Shown in pieces: positions 17,585 to 26,390 of a DNA stretch of 64,000 bases. Below the pieces are notes generated by a model. The model did no database searches. It was not told the DNA's origin and saw nothing but the letters and a program-made list of their open reading frames with translations. The DNA comes from Burkholderia sp. SRS-46 (GTDB taxonomy: Bacteria; Pseudomonadota; Gammaproteobacteria; Burkholderiales; Burkholderiaceae), in NCBI RefSeq assembly GCF_004343775.1, contig NZ_PTXL01000008.1, positions 186,001 to 250,000 of the forward strand, given 5' to 3'. The translations under genes were made by a program, and so were the position numbers. Within the stretch, counting starts at the first letter, position 1; each line of letters starts with the position of its first letter.

Positions 17585-18955
17585 TCAGAAATGGATTAAC
17601 CGAGCCAGATCGTTGAACAGCGCGATCGCCGACAATGCGACGATGCAGATCAACCCGGCTCTTTGCAGAATCAGTTGCCAGCGTTCCGAAACGGCTTTCC
17701 CGGTCGCGGCTTCAACCAGATAATATAACAGATGACCCCCGTCCAAAACGGGAATCGGCAACAAGTTCAGTACGCCAAGGCTAATGCTGACAAGGGCGAG
17801 GAACGACAGGAACGCCGATGGGCCGAGCCGGGCGCTCTTGCCCGCGTAGTCGGCGATCGTCACCGGGCCGGACAGGTTCTTCAGCGACGCGTCGCCGGTA
17901 ATCATCCGCCCGAACATCCGCAGCGAGTACACCGCGATGTCCCACGTGCGGCGCGCGCCGAGCTTCAGGCTGTCGATCGGGCCATAGCGCACGTCGACAC
18001 CCGGCGTATGCATCGACAGCGCCGCGCCGATGCGGCCGACCTGCTGCCCGGTGTCCTCGTCGCGCTGCGCCTGCGGCACGATCGTGACCGTCTGCGCGGC
18101 GCCGCCGCGATCGATCTTCAGCGCGAGCGGCTTGCCCGCGTGGTGCTTGACCGCGTCGATGAAGCGCGACGCGCCGCCGACCCGCTCGCCGTCGATCGCC
18201 AGCAGCTTGTCGCCGGCTTTCAGGCCCGCCAGTTGCGCCGCGCTGCCCGGCTGCACCGAGGCGACCGACAGCGTGCCGCCACCCGTCTCGAAACCCAGCC
18301 GCGCCATGAAATCGTCGTCGATCGCGCCTTCGTCGACCTGCCGCAGGTCGACCCGGAAATCGTAGGTCGCGCCGCCGTCGCGCGCGCCGAGCACGACCTC
18401 GCGATGATCGAACGCCGCCCCGAGCAGCTTCCAGCGCAGGTCCGACCACGACCGCACGGCTTGCGCGTCGCCGCCCTGCGCGTCGCGGATCGACACGATC
18501 GTCTCGTTGCCGTCGAAGCCGGCCCGGGCCGCGACGGTGCCGACCGCCGGCGGCGCGATGATCGCCGCGGGCTCGGTCACGCCGGTCGCAAAAACAACGG
18601 AAAACAGCACGATTGCCAACAGGAAGTTGGCAATCGGCCCGGCCGCCACGATCGCGATGCGCTTGCCGACCGACTGGCGGTTGAACGCCTGCCCGAGTTC
18701 CTCCGGCTTCACGCCGGGGCCCGGCTCGCGTTCGTCGAGCATCTTCACGTAGCCGCCGAGCGGCAGCGCCGCCAGCGTCCACTCGGTACCGGTCTTCTTG
18801 CTGACCCAGCGCGCGATCGGCTGGCCGAAGCCGATCGAGAACCGCAGCACCTTCACGCCACACCAGCGCGCGACGCGGTAATGACCGTACTCATGCACGA
18901 CGACCAGCACCCCGATCGCCACCGCAAACGCGATCAGTTCGACCAGCACGTTCAT
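17585..18955 (-). CDS. rseP: RseP site-2 zinc metalloprotease
   Basis: The 456-aa inner-membrane protease begins MNVLVELIAFAVAIGVLVVV, with the zinc site H21-E22-x-x-H25 in VVHEYGHYRVARW. One central PDZ domain is clear (LSVASVQPGSAAQLAGLKAG) and a second, diverged one probably precedes it. The second metal-site block is LNLLPIPVLDGGHLLYYLVE. RseP makes the intramembrane cut of anti-sigma-E RseA and clears signal-peptide remnants. The start at 18955 puts the HExxH motif at its usual position. Confidence 0.95.
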   Translation of the reverse strand: MNVLVELIAFAVAIGVLVVVHEYGHYRVARWCGVKVLRFSIGFGQPIARWVSKKTGTEWTLAALPLGGYVKMLDEREPGPGVKPEELGQAFNRQSVGKRIAIVAAGPIANFLLAIVLFSVVFATGVTEPAAIIAPPAVGTVAARAGFDGNETIVSIRDAQGGDAQAVRSWSDLRWKLLGAAFDHREVVLGARDGGATYDFRVDLRQVDEGAIDDDFMARLGFETGGGTLSVASVQPGSAAQLAGLKAGDKLLAIDGERVGGASRFIDAVKHHAGKPLALKIDRGGAAQTVTIVPQAQRDEDTGQQVGRIGAALSMHTPGVDVRYGPIDSLKLGARRTWDIAVYSLRMFGRMITGDASLKNLSGPVTIADYAGKSARLGPSAFLSFLALVSISLGVLNLLPIPVLDGGHLLYYLVEAATGKAVSERWQLILQRAGLICIVALSAIALFNDLARLIHF

Positions 18956-18966
18956 GAGCACCTCAT

Positions 18967-20163
18967 TCAGACAGTGCGCTCCACGCTCGGCGCAGGCGCT
19001 TTCGAAATGAACGCGGCGGCGAGGCGGCGTGCCTCGGCATCCGCCGCAAGGACGTCCTCGAGCCCGTCGGGCGTGCGGTTCGGCAGCGCGTTGAGCACCG
19101 CGTCGACCGTCGCCGCGATCGCCATGAAGCCGATCCGGCGCTCGAGAAACGCTTCGACCGCGACTTCGTTCGCCGCGTTCAGCGCGGCGCTCGCGATGCC
19201 GCCTTCGGCCAGCGCCTTGATCGCCAGCGCGAGGCACGGGAAGCGCGAGTAATCGGGCTGCTCGAACGACAGCTGCGCGATCTGCGCGAGGTCGAGCTGC
19301 TCGACGCCGGCATCGACGCGATCCGGGTACGCGAGCGCGTGCGCGATCGGCGTGCGCATGTCGGGATTGCCGAGCTGCGCGAGCACCGAGCCGTCACGGT
19401 ACGACACGAGCGAATGGATCACGCTCTGCGGATGGATCAGCACGTCGATCCGGTCGCCCGGCAGCCCGAAGATCCAGTGCGCCTCGATCACCTCGAGGCC
19501 CTTGTTCATCATCGTCGCGGAATCGACCGAGATCTTCCGCCCCATCACCCAGTTCGGGTGCTTGCACGCCTCGTCCGGCGTCACGTCGACGAGCGTCGCC
19601 GGCTCGCGGGTGCGGAACGGGCCGCCCGATGCGGTCAGGATGATCTTCGAGATCCCGCCGTGCTCGGCCGCATCGCGCGGCATGCACTGGAAGATCGCGT
19701 TGTGCTCGCTGTCGACCGGCAGCAGGATCGCGCCATGGTCGCGCACCGCGTCCATGAAGATCGCGCCCGACATCACGAGCGATTCCTTGTTCGCGAGCAG
19801 GATGCGCTTGCCGGCGCGCGCGGCCGCGAGGCTCGGCGCGAGGCCGGCCGCGCCGACGATCGCCGCGACGACCGTGTCGCACCGCTCGCTCTTCGACACG
19901 TCGACGAGCGCCCGCGGCCCGTAGGCCACCTCGGTCTTGCTGCCGGCCGCGCGCAGCTGCGCTTCGACCTGCGCGGCCGTCTGCGCGTCGCCGACCACGG
20001 CGATCTCGGGCGCGAAGCGCAGGCACTGGGCGACCAGCTTGTCGCCGTTGCGGTGGGCAGTCAGCGCGTAGACCGAGAAGCGGTCGGGATGGCGCGCGAC
20101 CACGTCGAGCGTACTGTCTCCGATCGAGCCCGTCGAACCGAGCAATGTCAGGCGTTTTTGCAT
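18967..20163 (-). CDS. dxr: 1-deoxy-D-xylulose 5-phosphate reductoisomerase
   Basis: The 398-aa enzyme converts DXP to 2-C-methylerythritol 4-phosphate with NADPH in the MEP isoprenoid pathway. The N-terminal NADPH-binding motif is LLGSTGSIGDSTLDVV. The metal/substrate block LLPVDSEHNAIFQCMP and the flexible active-site loop HPNWVMGRKISVDSATMMNK are present. Length matches E. coli Dxr (398 aa). It precedes rseP by 11 bases and follows cdsA by 16. Together with uppS it supplies undecaprenyl phosphate. Confidence 0.97.
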   Translation of the reverse strand: MQKRLTLLGSTGSIGDSTLDVVARHPDRFSVYALTAHRNGDKLVAQCLRFAPEIAVVGDAQTAAQVEAQLRAAGSKTEVAYGPRALVDVSKSERCDTVVAAIVGAAGLAPSLAAARAGKRILLANKESLVMSGAIFMDAVRDHGAILLPVDSEHNAIFQCMPRDAAEHGGISKIILTASGGPFRTREPATLVDVTPDEACKHPNWVMGRKISVDSATMMNKGLEVIEAHWIFGLPGDRIDVLIHPQSVIHSLVSYRDGSVLAQLGNPDMRTPIAHALAYPDRVDAGVEQLDLAQIAQLSFEQPDYSRFPCLALAIKALAEGGIASAALNAANEVAVEAFLERRIGFMAIAATVDAVLNALPNRTPDGLEDVLAADAEARRLAAAFISKAPAPSVERTV

Positions 20164-20179
20164 AACAGAAGTGTAGGTA

Positions 20180-21004
20180 TTAACCGTGAAACAGCAGCAT
20201 CGCGAGCGGCAGCACGGGCAGGAGCGCGTCGACGCGGTCGAGCACGCCGCCGTGCCCCGGCAGCAGTCCGCTCGAATCCTTCACGCCGGCCTGGCGCTTC
20301 AGCAGCGACTCGAACAGGTCGCCGATCACGCTGTACGCGACGAGCAGCGTCAGCGCCGCCCAGGCACCCGGTCCGCCGAACTGCGCGGCAAATGCAGAAA
20401 AAAGGGTTGGTTCGAACAGGTGCGCGGCCATCGCGACGCTCGCGACGGCCATCACGGCGAGCCAGCCGCCCGCGGCCCCTTCCCAGGTCTTCCCCGGGCT
20501 GATCGTGATCGCCAGTTTACGCTTGCCGAAGGCCTTGCCCGCAAAGTATGCGCCGATATCGGCCAGCCAGACGACGAGCAGCAGCGACAGCACGAACGGC
20601 ACGCCCTGCGCGCGCGCGGCCACCAGCGCGTGCCAGCAGGCGGCGAAGATCACCAGGCCGGCGGCCAGCAGGAACGGCCGCCACACGCCCTCGGCGAGCA
20701 CCGGCTTGCGGCGCAGCACGAACGGGCCGACCAGCAACCAGAACACGGCGGCCGCGGCAAAAAGGGGACGGGACGAGGTTTCGCCGATGACGAGCCGCGT
20801 GGTCGCGACGAGCGCCAGGGCCGCGACGATCGCATAGACGACGGGGCCGGCGCCGCCGAGCTTCAGCAGGCGCGCCCATTCCCAGGCGGCAAAGACCAGC
20901 ACGACGCCGATCAGCGCGCCGAACGCACCCAGCGGCGCGAACAGCGTGACCGGCAGCAGCACCGCCAGCAACACCACCGCCGTGATCACACGGGTTTTCA
21001 GCAT
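20180..21004 (-). CDS. cdsA: Phosphatidate cytidylyltransferase
   Basis: The 274-aa inner-membrane enzyme makes CDP-diacylglycerol from CTP and phosphatidate. It has about eight hydrophobic helices from MLKTRVITAVVLLAVLLPV on. The family signature is complete near the C-terminus: SLLKRQAGVKDSSGLLP then GHGGVLDRVDALL. The start at 21004 overlaps the end of uppS by seven bases, which supports it. CDP-DAG feeds all phospholipids, including the cardiolipin made by the synthase encoded at 45.6 kb. Confidence 0.96.
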   Translation of the reverse strand: MLKTRVITAVVLLAVLLPVTLFAPLGAFGALIGVVLVFAAWEWARLLKLGGAGPVVYAIVAALALVATTRLVIGETSSRPLFAAAAVFWLLVGPFVLRRKPVLAEGVWRPFLLAAGLVIFAACWHALVAARAQGVPFVLSLLLVVWLADIGAYFAGKAFGKRKLAITISPGKTWEGAAGGWLAVMAVASVAMAAHLFEPTLFSAFAAQFGGPGAWAALTLLVAYSVIGDLFESLLKRQAGVKDSSGLLPGHGGVLDRVDALLPVLPLAMLLFHG

Positions 21005-21780
21005 GAAAGGGAATCGGCGTTCTGGGACTGCGGTTCGAGTTGCGCGCTCGTGCGCCCGAAGCGGCGCTCGCGATCGGTGTACGACGCCAGCGCGGCGGCC
21101 AGCGCCGCGCCGTCGAAGTCCGGCCAGAAGGTATCGGTGAAATAGAATTCGGTGTAGGCGAGCTGCCACAGCAGGAAATTGCTGATCCGCTGCTCGCCGC
21201 CGGTACGGATGAAGAGATCGGGTTCCGGCGCGTAGGCCATCGCCAGATGGGGCGCGAAGCTGTCCTCGCTGACCTCCACCTCGCGGCCCTCGCGCACGGC
21301 CTGCTCGACGAGCTTGCGGGTCGCCTGCAGGATGTCCCACCGGCCGCCGTAGTTCGCGGCGATGGTGAGCGTGAGGCGCGTGTTGCGCGCCGTCTTGGTT
21401 TCCGCGCGACGGATCAGCGCCTGGATGCGCGGCTCGAAACGGTCGAGATCGCCGACGACGCGCAGGCGGATCCCGTTGGCGTGCAGCTTGCCGACCTCGC
21501 GCTCGAGCGCGGTGATGAACAGCCGCATCAGGAACGACACCTCGTCGTTCGGCCGCCGCCAGTTTTCCGAGCTGAACGCGAACAGCGTCAGGTATTCGAC
21601 GCCGGCGCGCGCGCAGCCTTCGACCACCGCCCGCACCGCGTCGACGCCGCGGGTGTGCCCCGCCACGCGAGGCAAGCGGCGTTCGGTCGCCCAACGGCCA
21701 TTGCCGTCCATGATGATCGCGATATGACGCGGCACGACGCCGACGTCAGGCACGCGAACGGTAGAGCTGGTATAGGTCAT
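20998..21780 (-). CDS. uppS: Undecaprenyl diphosphate synthase
   Basis: The 260-aa cis-prenyltransferase elongates farnesyl diphosphate to the C55 lipid carrier for peptidoglycan and O-antigen. The catalytic Asp is in HIAIIMDGNGRWATERRLP, followed by HTRGVDAVRAVVEGC, LTLFAFSSENWRRP and the C-terminal SDFLLWQ-like SNFLLWQLAYTEFYFTDT. The length and family blocks are normal. It lies 54 bases after frr. Confidence 0.97.
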   Translation of the reverse strand: MTYTSSTVRVPDVGVVPRHIAIIMDGNGRWATERRLPRVAGHTRGVDAVRAVVEGCARAGVEYLTLFAFSSENWRRPNDEVSFLMRLFITALEREVGKLHANGIRLRVVGDLDRFEPRIQALIRRAETKTARNTRLTLTIAANYGGRWDILQATRKLVEQAVREGREVEVSEDSFAPHLAMAYAPEPDLFIRTGGEQRISNFLLWQLAYTEFYFTDTFWPDFDGAALAAALASYTDRERRFGRTSAQLEPQSQNADSLSC

Positions 21781-21834
21781 GGCCGTGAGACAGGAATGCG
21801 GAAAACAGAAGGCGGCACGCGAGAACGACGGTCG

Positions 21835-22395
21835 TCAGACCGTCATGATCTCCGCTTCCTTGCTCTGCACGAGCTTGTCGACTTCGGCCACGTGCTTGTC
21901 GGTCAGCTTCTGCACGTCGTCGCCCGCACGGCGCTCGTCGTCTTCCGAGATTTCCTTGTCCTTCACGAGCTTCTTCAGCTGCTCGTTCGCGTCGCGGCGC
22001 AGGTTGCGGATCGCGACCTTGGCCGTTTCGCCTTCGCTCTTGACCACCTTCGTCAGCTCGCGGCGGCGTTCTTCCGTCAGCGCCGGCATCGGCACGCGGA
22101 TCAGGTCGCCGGCGGTTGCCGGGTTCAGGCCGAGGTCGGCTTCGCGAATCGCCTTCTCGACCTTCGCGACCATGTTCTTTTCCCACGGCTGCACGCCGAT
22201 CGTGCGTGCGTCGACGAGCGTCAGGTTGGCCACCTGCGAGATCGGCACCATCGAGCCGTAATAGTCGACCTGCACGTGATCGAGCAGGCCCGTGTGCGCA
22301 CGGCCCGTGCGGATCTTCGCCAGATCGTTCTTGAACGCTTCGATCGAGCGCTGCATCTTCTGCTCTACGCCCTTCTTGACATCAGCGACACTCAT
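21835..22395 (-). CDS. frr: Ribosome recycling factor
   Basis: The 186-aa protein (one residue longer than E. coli RRF) has the tRNA-shaped RRF sequence: KMQRSIEAFKNDLAKIRTGR, PISQVANLTLVDARTIGVQP, VPMPALTEERRRELTKVVK and a C-terminal coiled coil. With EF-G it splits post-termination ribosomes. The GGAGGTT ribosome site just before the ATG is strong. Order rpsB-tsf-pyrH-frr is nearly universal. Confidence 0.97.
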   Translation of the reverse strand: MSVADVKKGVEQKMQRSIEAFKNDLAKIRTGRAHTGLLDHVQVDYYGSMVPISQVANLTLVDARTIGVQPWEKNMVAKVEKAIREADLGLNPATAGDLIRVPMPALTEERRRELTKVVKSEGETAKVAIRNLRRDANEQLKKLVKDKEISEDDERRAGDDVQKLTDKHVAEVDKLVQSKEAEIMTV

Positions 22396-22496
22396 TTCAA
22401 CCTCCGAACCTTCAAACCTTCAATGAACGCGGGCGCTGCACCTGCGCAGCGGCGCCGCGCCGACACCCGCAATCGGTCGCCCGCATCCGCGGGAGT

Positions 22497-23210
22497 TTAC
22501 ACGTGGACGAGCGTCCCCTCGTCCTCGCCCAGCACGATGCGCTTGAGCGCGCCCGGCTTGTTGATCGAAAACACGCGAATCGGCAGCTTCTGGTCGCGGC
22601 ACAGCGCGAACGCGGTGGCGTCCATCACCTGCAGGTTGCGGCTGATCGCCTCGTCGAACGTGATCGTCGTGTAGCGCGTGGCGGACGGATCCTTCTTCGG
22701 ATCGGCGGAATATACACCGTCGACCTTCGTCGCCTTCAGCACCACTTCCGCGCCCACTTCGGAGCCGCGCAGCGCGGCGGCCGTGTCCGTCGTGAAGAAC
22801 GGGTTGCCGGTGCCGGCCGCGAAGATCACCACACGGCCTTCCTCGAGCTGGCGGATCGCGCGGGGGCGGATGTACGGCTCGACGACCTGATCCATCCGCA
22901 GCGCGGACTGCACGCGCGCCTCGATGCCGGCGTGGCGCATCGCGTCCTGCAGCGCCAGCGCGTTCATCATCGTCGCCAGCATCCCCATGTAGTCGGCCGT
23001 CGCACGGTCCATGCCGGCCGCGCCACCCGCGACACCGCGGAAAATATTGCCGCCACCGATCACCACCGCCAGCTGCGTGCCGAGACGCACGACTTCGGCG
23101 ATATCGGCCACCATCCGTTCGATCGTCGCGCGATTGATGCCGAAGGCATCGTCGCCCATCAGCGCTTCGCCGGAAAGTTTGAGGAGGACGCGTTTATAGG
23201 CATTGGGCAT
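22497..23210 (-). CDS. pyrH: Uridylate kinase
   Basis: The 237-aa hexameric kinase phosphorylates UMP to UDP. Motifs: YKRVLLKLSGEALMGDD at the start, AVVIGGGNIFRGVAGG, FAAGTGNPFFTTDTAAALR and ATKVDGVYSADPKKDP. The ATG at 23210 (MPNAYKRVLLKLSGEAL) is the family start; longer readings extend into GC-rich spacer. It is regulated allosterically by GTP and UTP in the family. UDP supply links to UDP-GlcNAc for the downstream lpx genes. Confidence 0.97.
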   Translation of the reverse strand: MPNAYKRVLLKLSGEALMGDDAFGINRATIERMVADIAEVVRLGTQLAVVIGGGNIFRGVAGGAAGMDRATADYMGMLATMMNALALQDAMRHAGIEARVQSALRMDQVVEPYIRPRAIRQLEEGRVVIFAAGTGNPFFTTDTAAALRGSEVGAEVVLKATKVDGVYSADPKKDPSATRYTTITFDEAISRNLQVMDATAFALCRDQKLPIRVFSINKPGALKRIVLGEDEGTLVHV

Positions 23211-23367
23211 AGGGGCTTCCGAGCGACGAGAGGATGACAACCACGAACTGTAGGGGCGAAATACTGATTCGGGCAAGCGCCGCCGGCCAGGCCGGGGATT
23301 CCGGCCGGCCGGCGGCGGCGCCGGCCGCGGCGGGAGCGGGCGCCCGCCGCGGGTATTGCTGGACTGC
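23211..23367 (-). other. GC-rich spacer tsf-pyrH with overlapping hairpins
   Basis: The 157 bases hold no gene. The part next to the tsf stop (about 23295-23350) is a dense run of GGCC/GGCGCC-type inverted repeats that can form several alternative hairpins. None has a U-run, so a full terminator is not supported. Confidence 0.4.
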
Positions 23368-24249
23368 TTACTGCTGCTTTGCTGCTGCGACTTGCGCGGC
23401 CACTTCGGCGGCGAAGTCGTCCTGACGCTTCTCGATGCCTTCGCCGACGACGAACAGCGCGAACTTCTGCACTGCAGCATTCGCAGCCTTCAGCATCTGC
23501 TCGATCGTCTGCTTGTCGTTCTTCACGAACGTCTGGTTCAGCAGCGACACTTCCTTCAGGTACTTCTGGACGCTACCGTCGACCATCTTCGCGACGATCT
23601 CGGCCGGCTTGCCCGATTCCGCAGCCTTCTGCTCGGCCACGCGACGCTCCGTCTCGATCAGCTCTGCCGGCACGTCGGCCGACGACAGCGCGACCGGCTT
23701 CATCGCCGCGATGTGCATCGCGACGTCCTTGCCGACCTGCTCTTCCGCGCCCGTGTACTCGACGATCACGCCGATGCGCGCGCCGTGCAGGTACGTTGCG
23801 ATCTTGTTCGCGGTTTCGAAGCGGACGAAACGGCGGATCGAGACGTTCTCGCCGATCTTGCCGATCAGTGCCAGGCGCACTGCGTCGACCGTCGAGCCTT
23901 CGAGCGGCAGCGCCGACAGCGCAGCCACGTCGGCCGGGTTTTGCGTCGCGACGAGCTCTGCAACCGTCTTCGAGAACGCGAGGAAGTCGTCGTTCTTCGC
24001 GACGAAGTCGGTTTCGCAGTTCAGTTCGACCAGCGCGCCCGCGTTGCCGCCGACGAACGATGCGACGACGCCTTCGGCCGTCACGCGCGATGCCGCCTTG
24101 CTCGCCTTGTTGCCGAGCTTGACGCGCAGCAGCTCTTCAGCCTTGGCCAGATCGCCGTCGGCTTCCGTCAGCGCCTTCTTGCACTCCATCATCGGTGCGT
24201 CGGTCTTTGCGCGCAGTTCTGCCACCATGCTTGCGGTAATTGCCGCCAT
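23368..24249 (-). CDS. tsf: Elongation factor Ts
   Basis: The 293-aa guanine-nucleotide exchange factor for EF-Tu has the N-terminal UBA-like domain MAAITASMVAELRAKTDAPM followed by MECKKALTEADGDL. The core signature VELNCETDFVAKNDDFLAF and GARIGVIVEY come next, and the C-terminal module runs to the end. Two ATGs lie in tandem; the second (24249) is six bases from AGGAG while the first is only three, so the second was chosen. Confidence 0.97.
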   Translation of the reverse strand: MAAITASMVAELRAKTDAPMMECKKALTEADGDLAKAEELLRVKLGNKASKAASRVTAEGVVASFVGGNAGALVELNCETDFVAKNDDFLAFSKTVAELVATQNPADVAALSALPLEGSTVDAVRLALIGKIGENVSIRRFVRFETANKIATYLHGARIGVIVEYTGAEEQVGKDVAMHIAAMKPVALSSADVPAELIETERRVAEQKAAESGKPAEIVAKMVDGSVQKYLKEVSLLNQTFVKNDKQTIEQMLKAANAAVQKFALFVVGEGIEKRQDDFAAEVAAQVAAAKQQ

Positions 24250-24360
24250 CATTCGCTCCTTGAGTCTGTATTCACAACGCCGCCCGCTTGGACGCGAACG
24301 GCCGAGATTCGTTTCCGGACCCGCGCCGATTCGGCGCGATCAGGTCCGGCGCACAAGCTT

Positions 24361-24390
24361 AAAAAAAGGGGGCCTGTTGAGAGCCCCCTT
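24361..24390 (-). terminator. Strong hairpin with U-run between rpsB and tsf
   Basis: On the minus strand, AAGGGGGC pairs with GCCCCCTT around a nine-base loop, and seven U follow. It lies 22 bases after the rpsB stop, inside the rpsB-tsf operon, and would be expected to lower tsf transcription relative to rpsB. Confidence 0.8.
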
Positions 24391-24411
24391 CTTGCGCCGG
24401 CTCGGGGCCAG

Positions 24412-25158
24412 TTACGCGTTTTCCTCGACGTACTCGTCGTCGCCGCCGCTGCGCACTGCCTGGACCACTTCGTTGACCGCGTTCGCACGGCCTTCGAGGA
24501 TCGCGTCGGCCACGCCTTCGGCGTACAGCGCGACTGCCTTGCTCGAGTCGTCGTTACCCGGGATCACGTAGTCCACACCTTCCGGCGAGTGGTTCGTATC
24601 GACCACGGCGATGACCGGCACGCCCAGCTTGTTCGCTTCGGTCACGGCGATCTTGTGGTAGCCGACGTCGACGACGAAGATTGCGTCCGGAATGCCGCCC
24701 ATGTCCTTCACGCCGCCGATCGACTTCTGCAGCTTCGCGATTTCGCGTTCGAACAGCAGCGCTTCCTTCTTGCTCATCTTCTCGGTTTCACCCGATTCGA
24801 CGGCCGCTTCCATGTCCTTCAGGCGCTTGATCGACACTTTCAGCGTCTTGAAGTTGGTCATCATGCCGCCGAGCCAGCGTGCGTTGACGTACGGCATGCC
24901 CGCGCGCTGCGCTTCCTGAGCGATCGTGTCGCGCGACTGGCGCTTCGTGCCGACGAACAGGATCGTGCCGCGGTTCGCTGCCAGCTGACGCACGTACTTC
25001 TGTGCGTCCGTGAACATCGGCAGCGTCTTTTCGAGGTTGATGATGTGAATCTTGTTGCGGTGACCGAAAATGAACGGAGCCATCTTCGGGTTCCAGAAAC
25101 GGGTCTGGTGACCGAAGTGGACACCCGCTTCCAGCATTTGGCGCATCGTAACTGCCAT
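24412..25158 (-). CDS. rpsB: 30S ribosomal protein S2
   Basis: The 248-aa protein begins MAVTMRQMLEAGVHFGHQTR, the family start. Hallmarks are FWNPKMAPFIFGHRNKIHII, FVGTKRQSRDTIAQEA, NARWLGGMMTNF and VVDTNHSPEGVDYVIPGNDD. The last residues are acidic (DDEYVEENA). S2 is the last protein added to the 30S subunit and in other bacteria represses its own operon through the mRNA leader. A good promoter lies about 210 bases upstream, leaving a long leader. Confidence 0.97.
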   Translation of the reverse strand: MAVTMRQMLEAGVHFGHQTRFWNPKMAPFIFGHRNKIHIINLEKTLPMFTDAQKYVRQLAANRGTILFVGTKRQSRDTIAQEAQRAGMPYVNARWLGGMMTNFKTLKVSIKRLKDMEAAVESGETEKMSKKEALLFEREIAKLQKSIGGVKDMGGIPDAIFVVDVGYHKIAVTEANKLGVPVIAVVDTNHSPEGVDYVIPGNDDSSKAVALYAEGVADAILEGRANAVNEVVQAVRSGGDDEYVEENA

Positions 25159-25534
25159 GTAAATTCTCCACGAGGGTTAGGTCTTAAGCCGGCCGCCGTA
25201 CCGCCGCGAGAACGTGCCTCGAAGGCTGCCGTTCCACGCGGCCGGCACCCTGGTTGCGCCGGCTTGCGATTTGGCACGTGCGAAATGCCCGTGCCGCCAG
25301 CCGCCACCGCAAACACCGCCCCAATTCGGGGCATGAAAGGCATTTGAGTGTCGACTTAGCCAAAGAGTATAGCATGCTCAGTTGTCGGCTCTCAAGTCGC
25401 GCGCCACTTTGCCGGCCGGCCGGCGGCCCGCGCGGCAATCGGCAAAAACCCGCATGCGCGCGGGCGCCAGGGGCTGCGACGCCCGGCATAAGGTGCGATA
25501 ATTCATCAATTCACCGCTTTCCAGGCACACCTCG
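25159..25534. promoter_or_regulatory. Divergent rpsB/map spacer with long rpsB leader (376 bases, no gene)
   Basis: The rpsB side carries a roughly 200-base leader from the promoter at 25366-25395. It includes a hairpin GCCCCGAATTGGGGC (near 25317-25331), a candidate S2 autoregulatory element by position only. On the map side a weaker plus-strand TTGAGT (25344-25349) / TATAGC (25368-25373) pair overlaps the rpsB -10. No reading frame here is convincing. Confidence 0.5.
25366..25395 (-). promoter_or_regulatory. Sigma-70 promoter of rpsB operon
   Basis: On the minus strand TTGAGA (25390-25395), an 18-base spacer and TATACT (25366-25371) form a close match to the consensus. Transcription would start near 25359, about 200 bases before the rpsB ATG. 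Confidence 0.7.
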
Positions 25535-26350
25535 ATGGCTATTACGCTCAAAAACGAACACGATATCGCGCAGATGCGCGTCGCCTGCCGTCTGGCCAGC
25601 GAAGTGCTCGACTATCTCACCCCGTACGTGGCCGCCGGCATCACGACGGCCGAACTCGACCGCCTCTGCCACGACTACATGGTCAACGTGCAGGGCACGG
25701 TTCCCGCGACGCTGAACTACCAGCCGCCCGGCTACCCGCCCTACCCGGCGTCGTGCTGCATTTCCGTCAACGACGTGATCTGCCACGGCATCCCGGGTGA
25801 CAAGGTGCTCAAGAACGGCGATGCGCTGAACATCGACGTCACCGTGATCAAGGAAGGCTACTTCGGCGACACGAGCCGGATGTTCATCGTCGGCGAAGGG
25901 TCGATCCTCGCGAAGCGCCTCGTGCAGACCACCTACGAATGCATGTGGCTCGGCATCGACCAGGTCAAGCCGGGCGCGCATCTCGGCGACATCGGCCACG
26001 CGATCCAGAAGCACGCGGAAGCGCAGGGCTACAGCGTCGTGCGCGAATACTGCGGCCACGGCATCGGCACGGTGTTCCACGAGGATCCGCAGGTCGTCCA
26101 CTACGGCCGCCCGGGCACCGGCGTCGAACTGAAGCCGGGCATGATCTTCACGATCGAGCCGATGATCAACGCCGGCAAGCGCGACATCCGCACGATGCCC
26201 GACCAGTGGACCGTCAAGACCCGCGACCGCAGCCTGTCCGCGCAGTGGGAGCACACCGTGCTCGTCACCGACACCGGCTACGACGTGCTGACCGTGTCCG
26301 CGGGCTCGCCGGCCCGCCCGGTGTTCGCCCATCCGGCCCCGGCGGTCTGA
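25535..26350 (+). CDS. map: Type I methionine aminopeptidase
   Basis: The 271-aa metalloenzyme removes the initiator Met from new proteins. The five metal ligands of the pita-bread fold are visible: Asp in NGDALNIDVTVIKEGYFGD, Asp in GDTSRMF, His in EYCGHGIGTVFHEDPQVVHY, Glu in TIEPMINAGKRD and Glu in AQWEHTVLVTDTGYD. It is of the short type Ia without a zinc-finger N-terminus. Map and def (31 kb) act in sequence on nascent proteins. It is divergent from rpsB, a common layout. Confidence 0.97.
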   Translation: MAITLKNEHDIAQMRVACRLASEVLDYLTPYVAAGITTAELDRLCHDYMVNVQGTVPATLNYQPPGYPPYPASCCISVNDVICHGIPGDKVLKNGDALNIDVTVIKEGYFGDTSRMFIVGEGSILAKRLVQTTYECMWLGIDQVKPGAHLGDIGHAIQKHAEAQGYSVVREYCGHGIGTVFHEDPQVVHYGRPGTGVELKPGMIFTIEPMINAGKRDIRTMPDQWTVKTRDRSLSAQWEHTVLVTDTGYDVLTVSAGSPARPVFAHPAPAV

Positions 26351-26390
26351 GCGCCGCCGCGCCTGCCCGCCCGCACCTGAGCCGCCGCCC

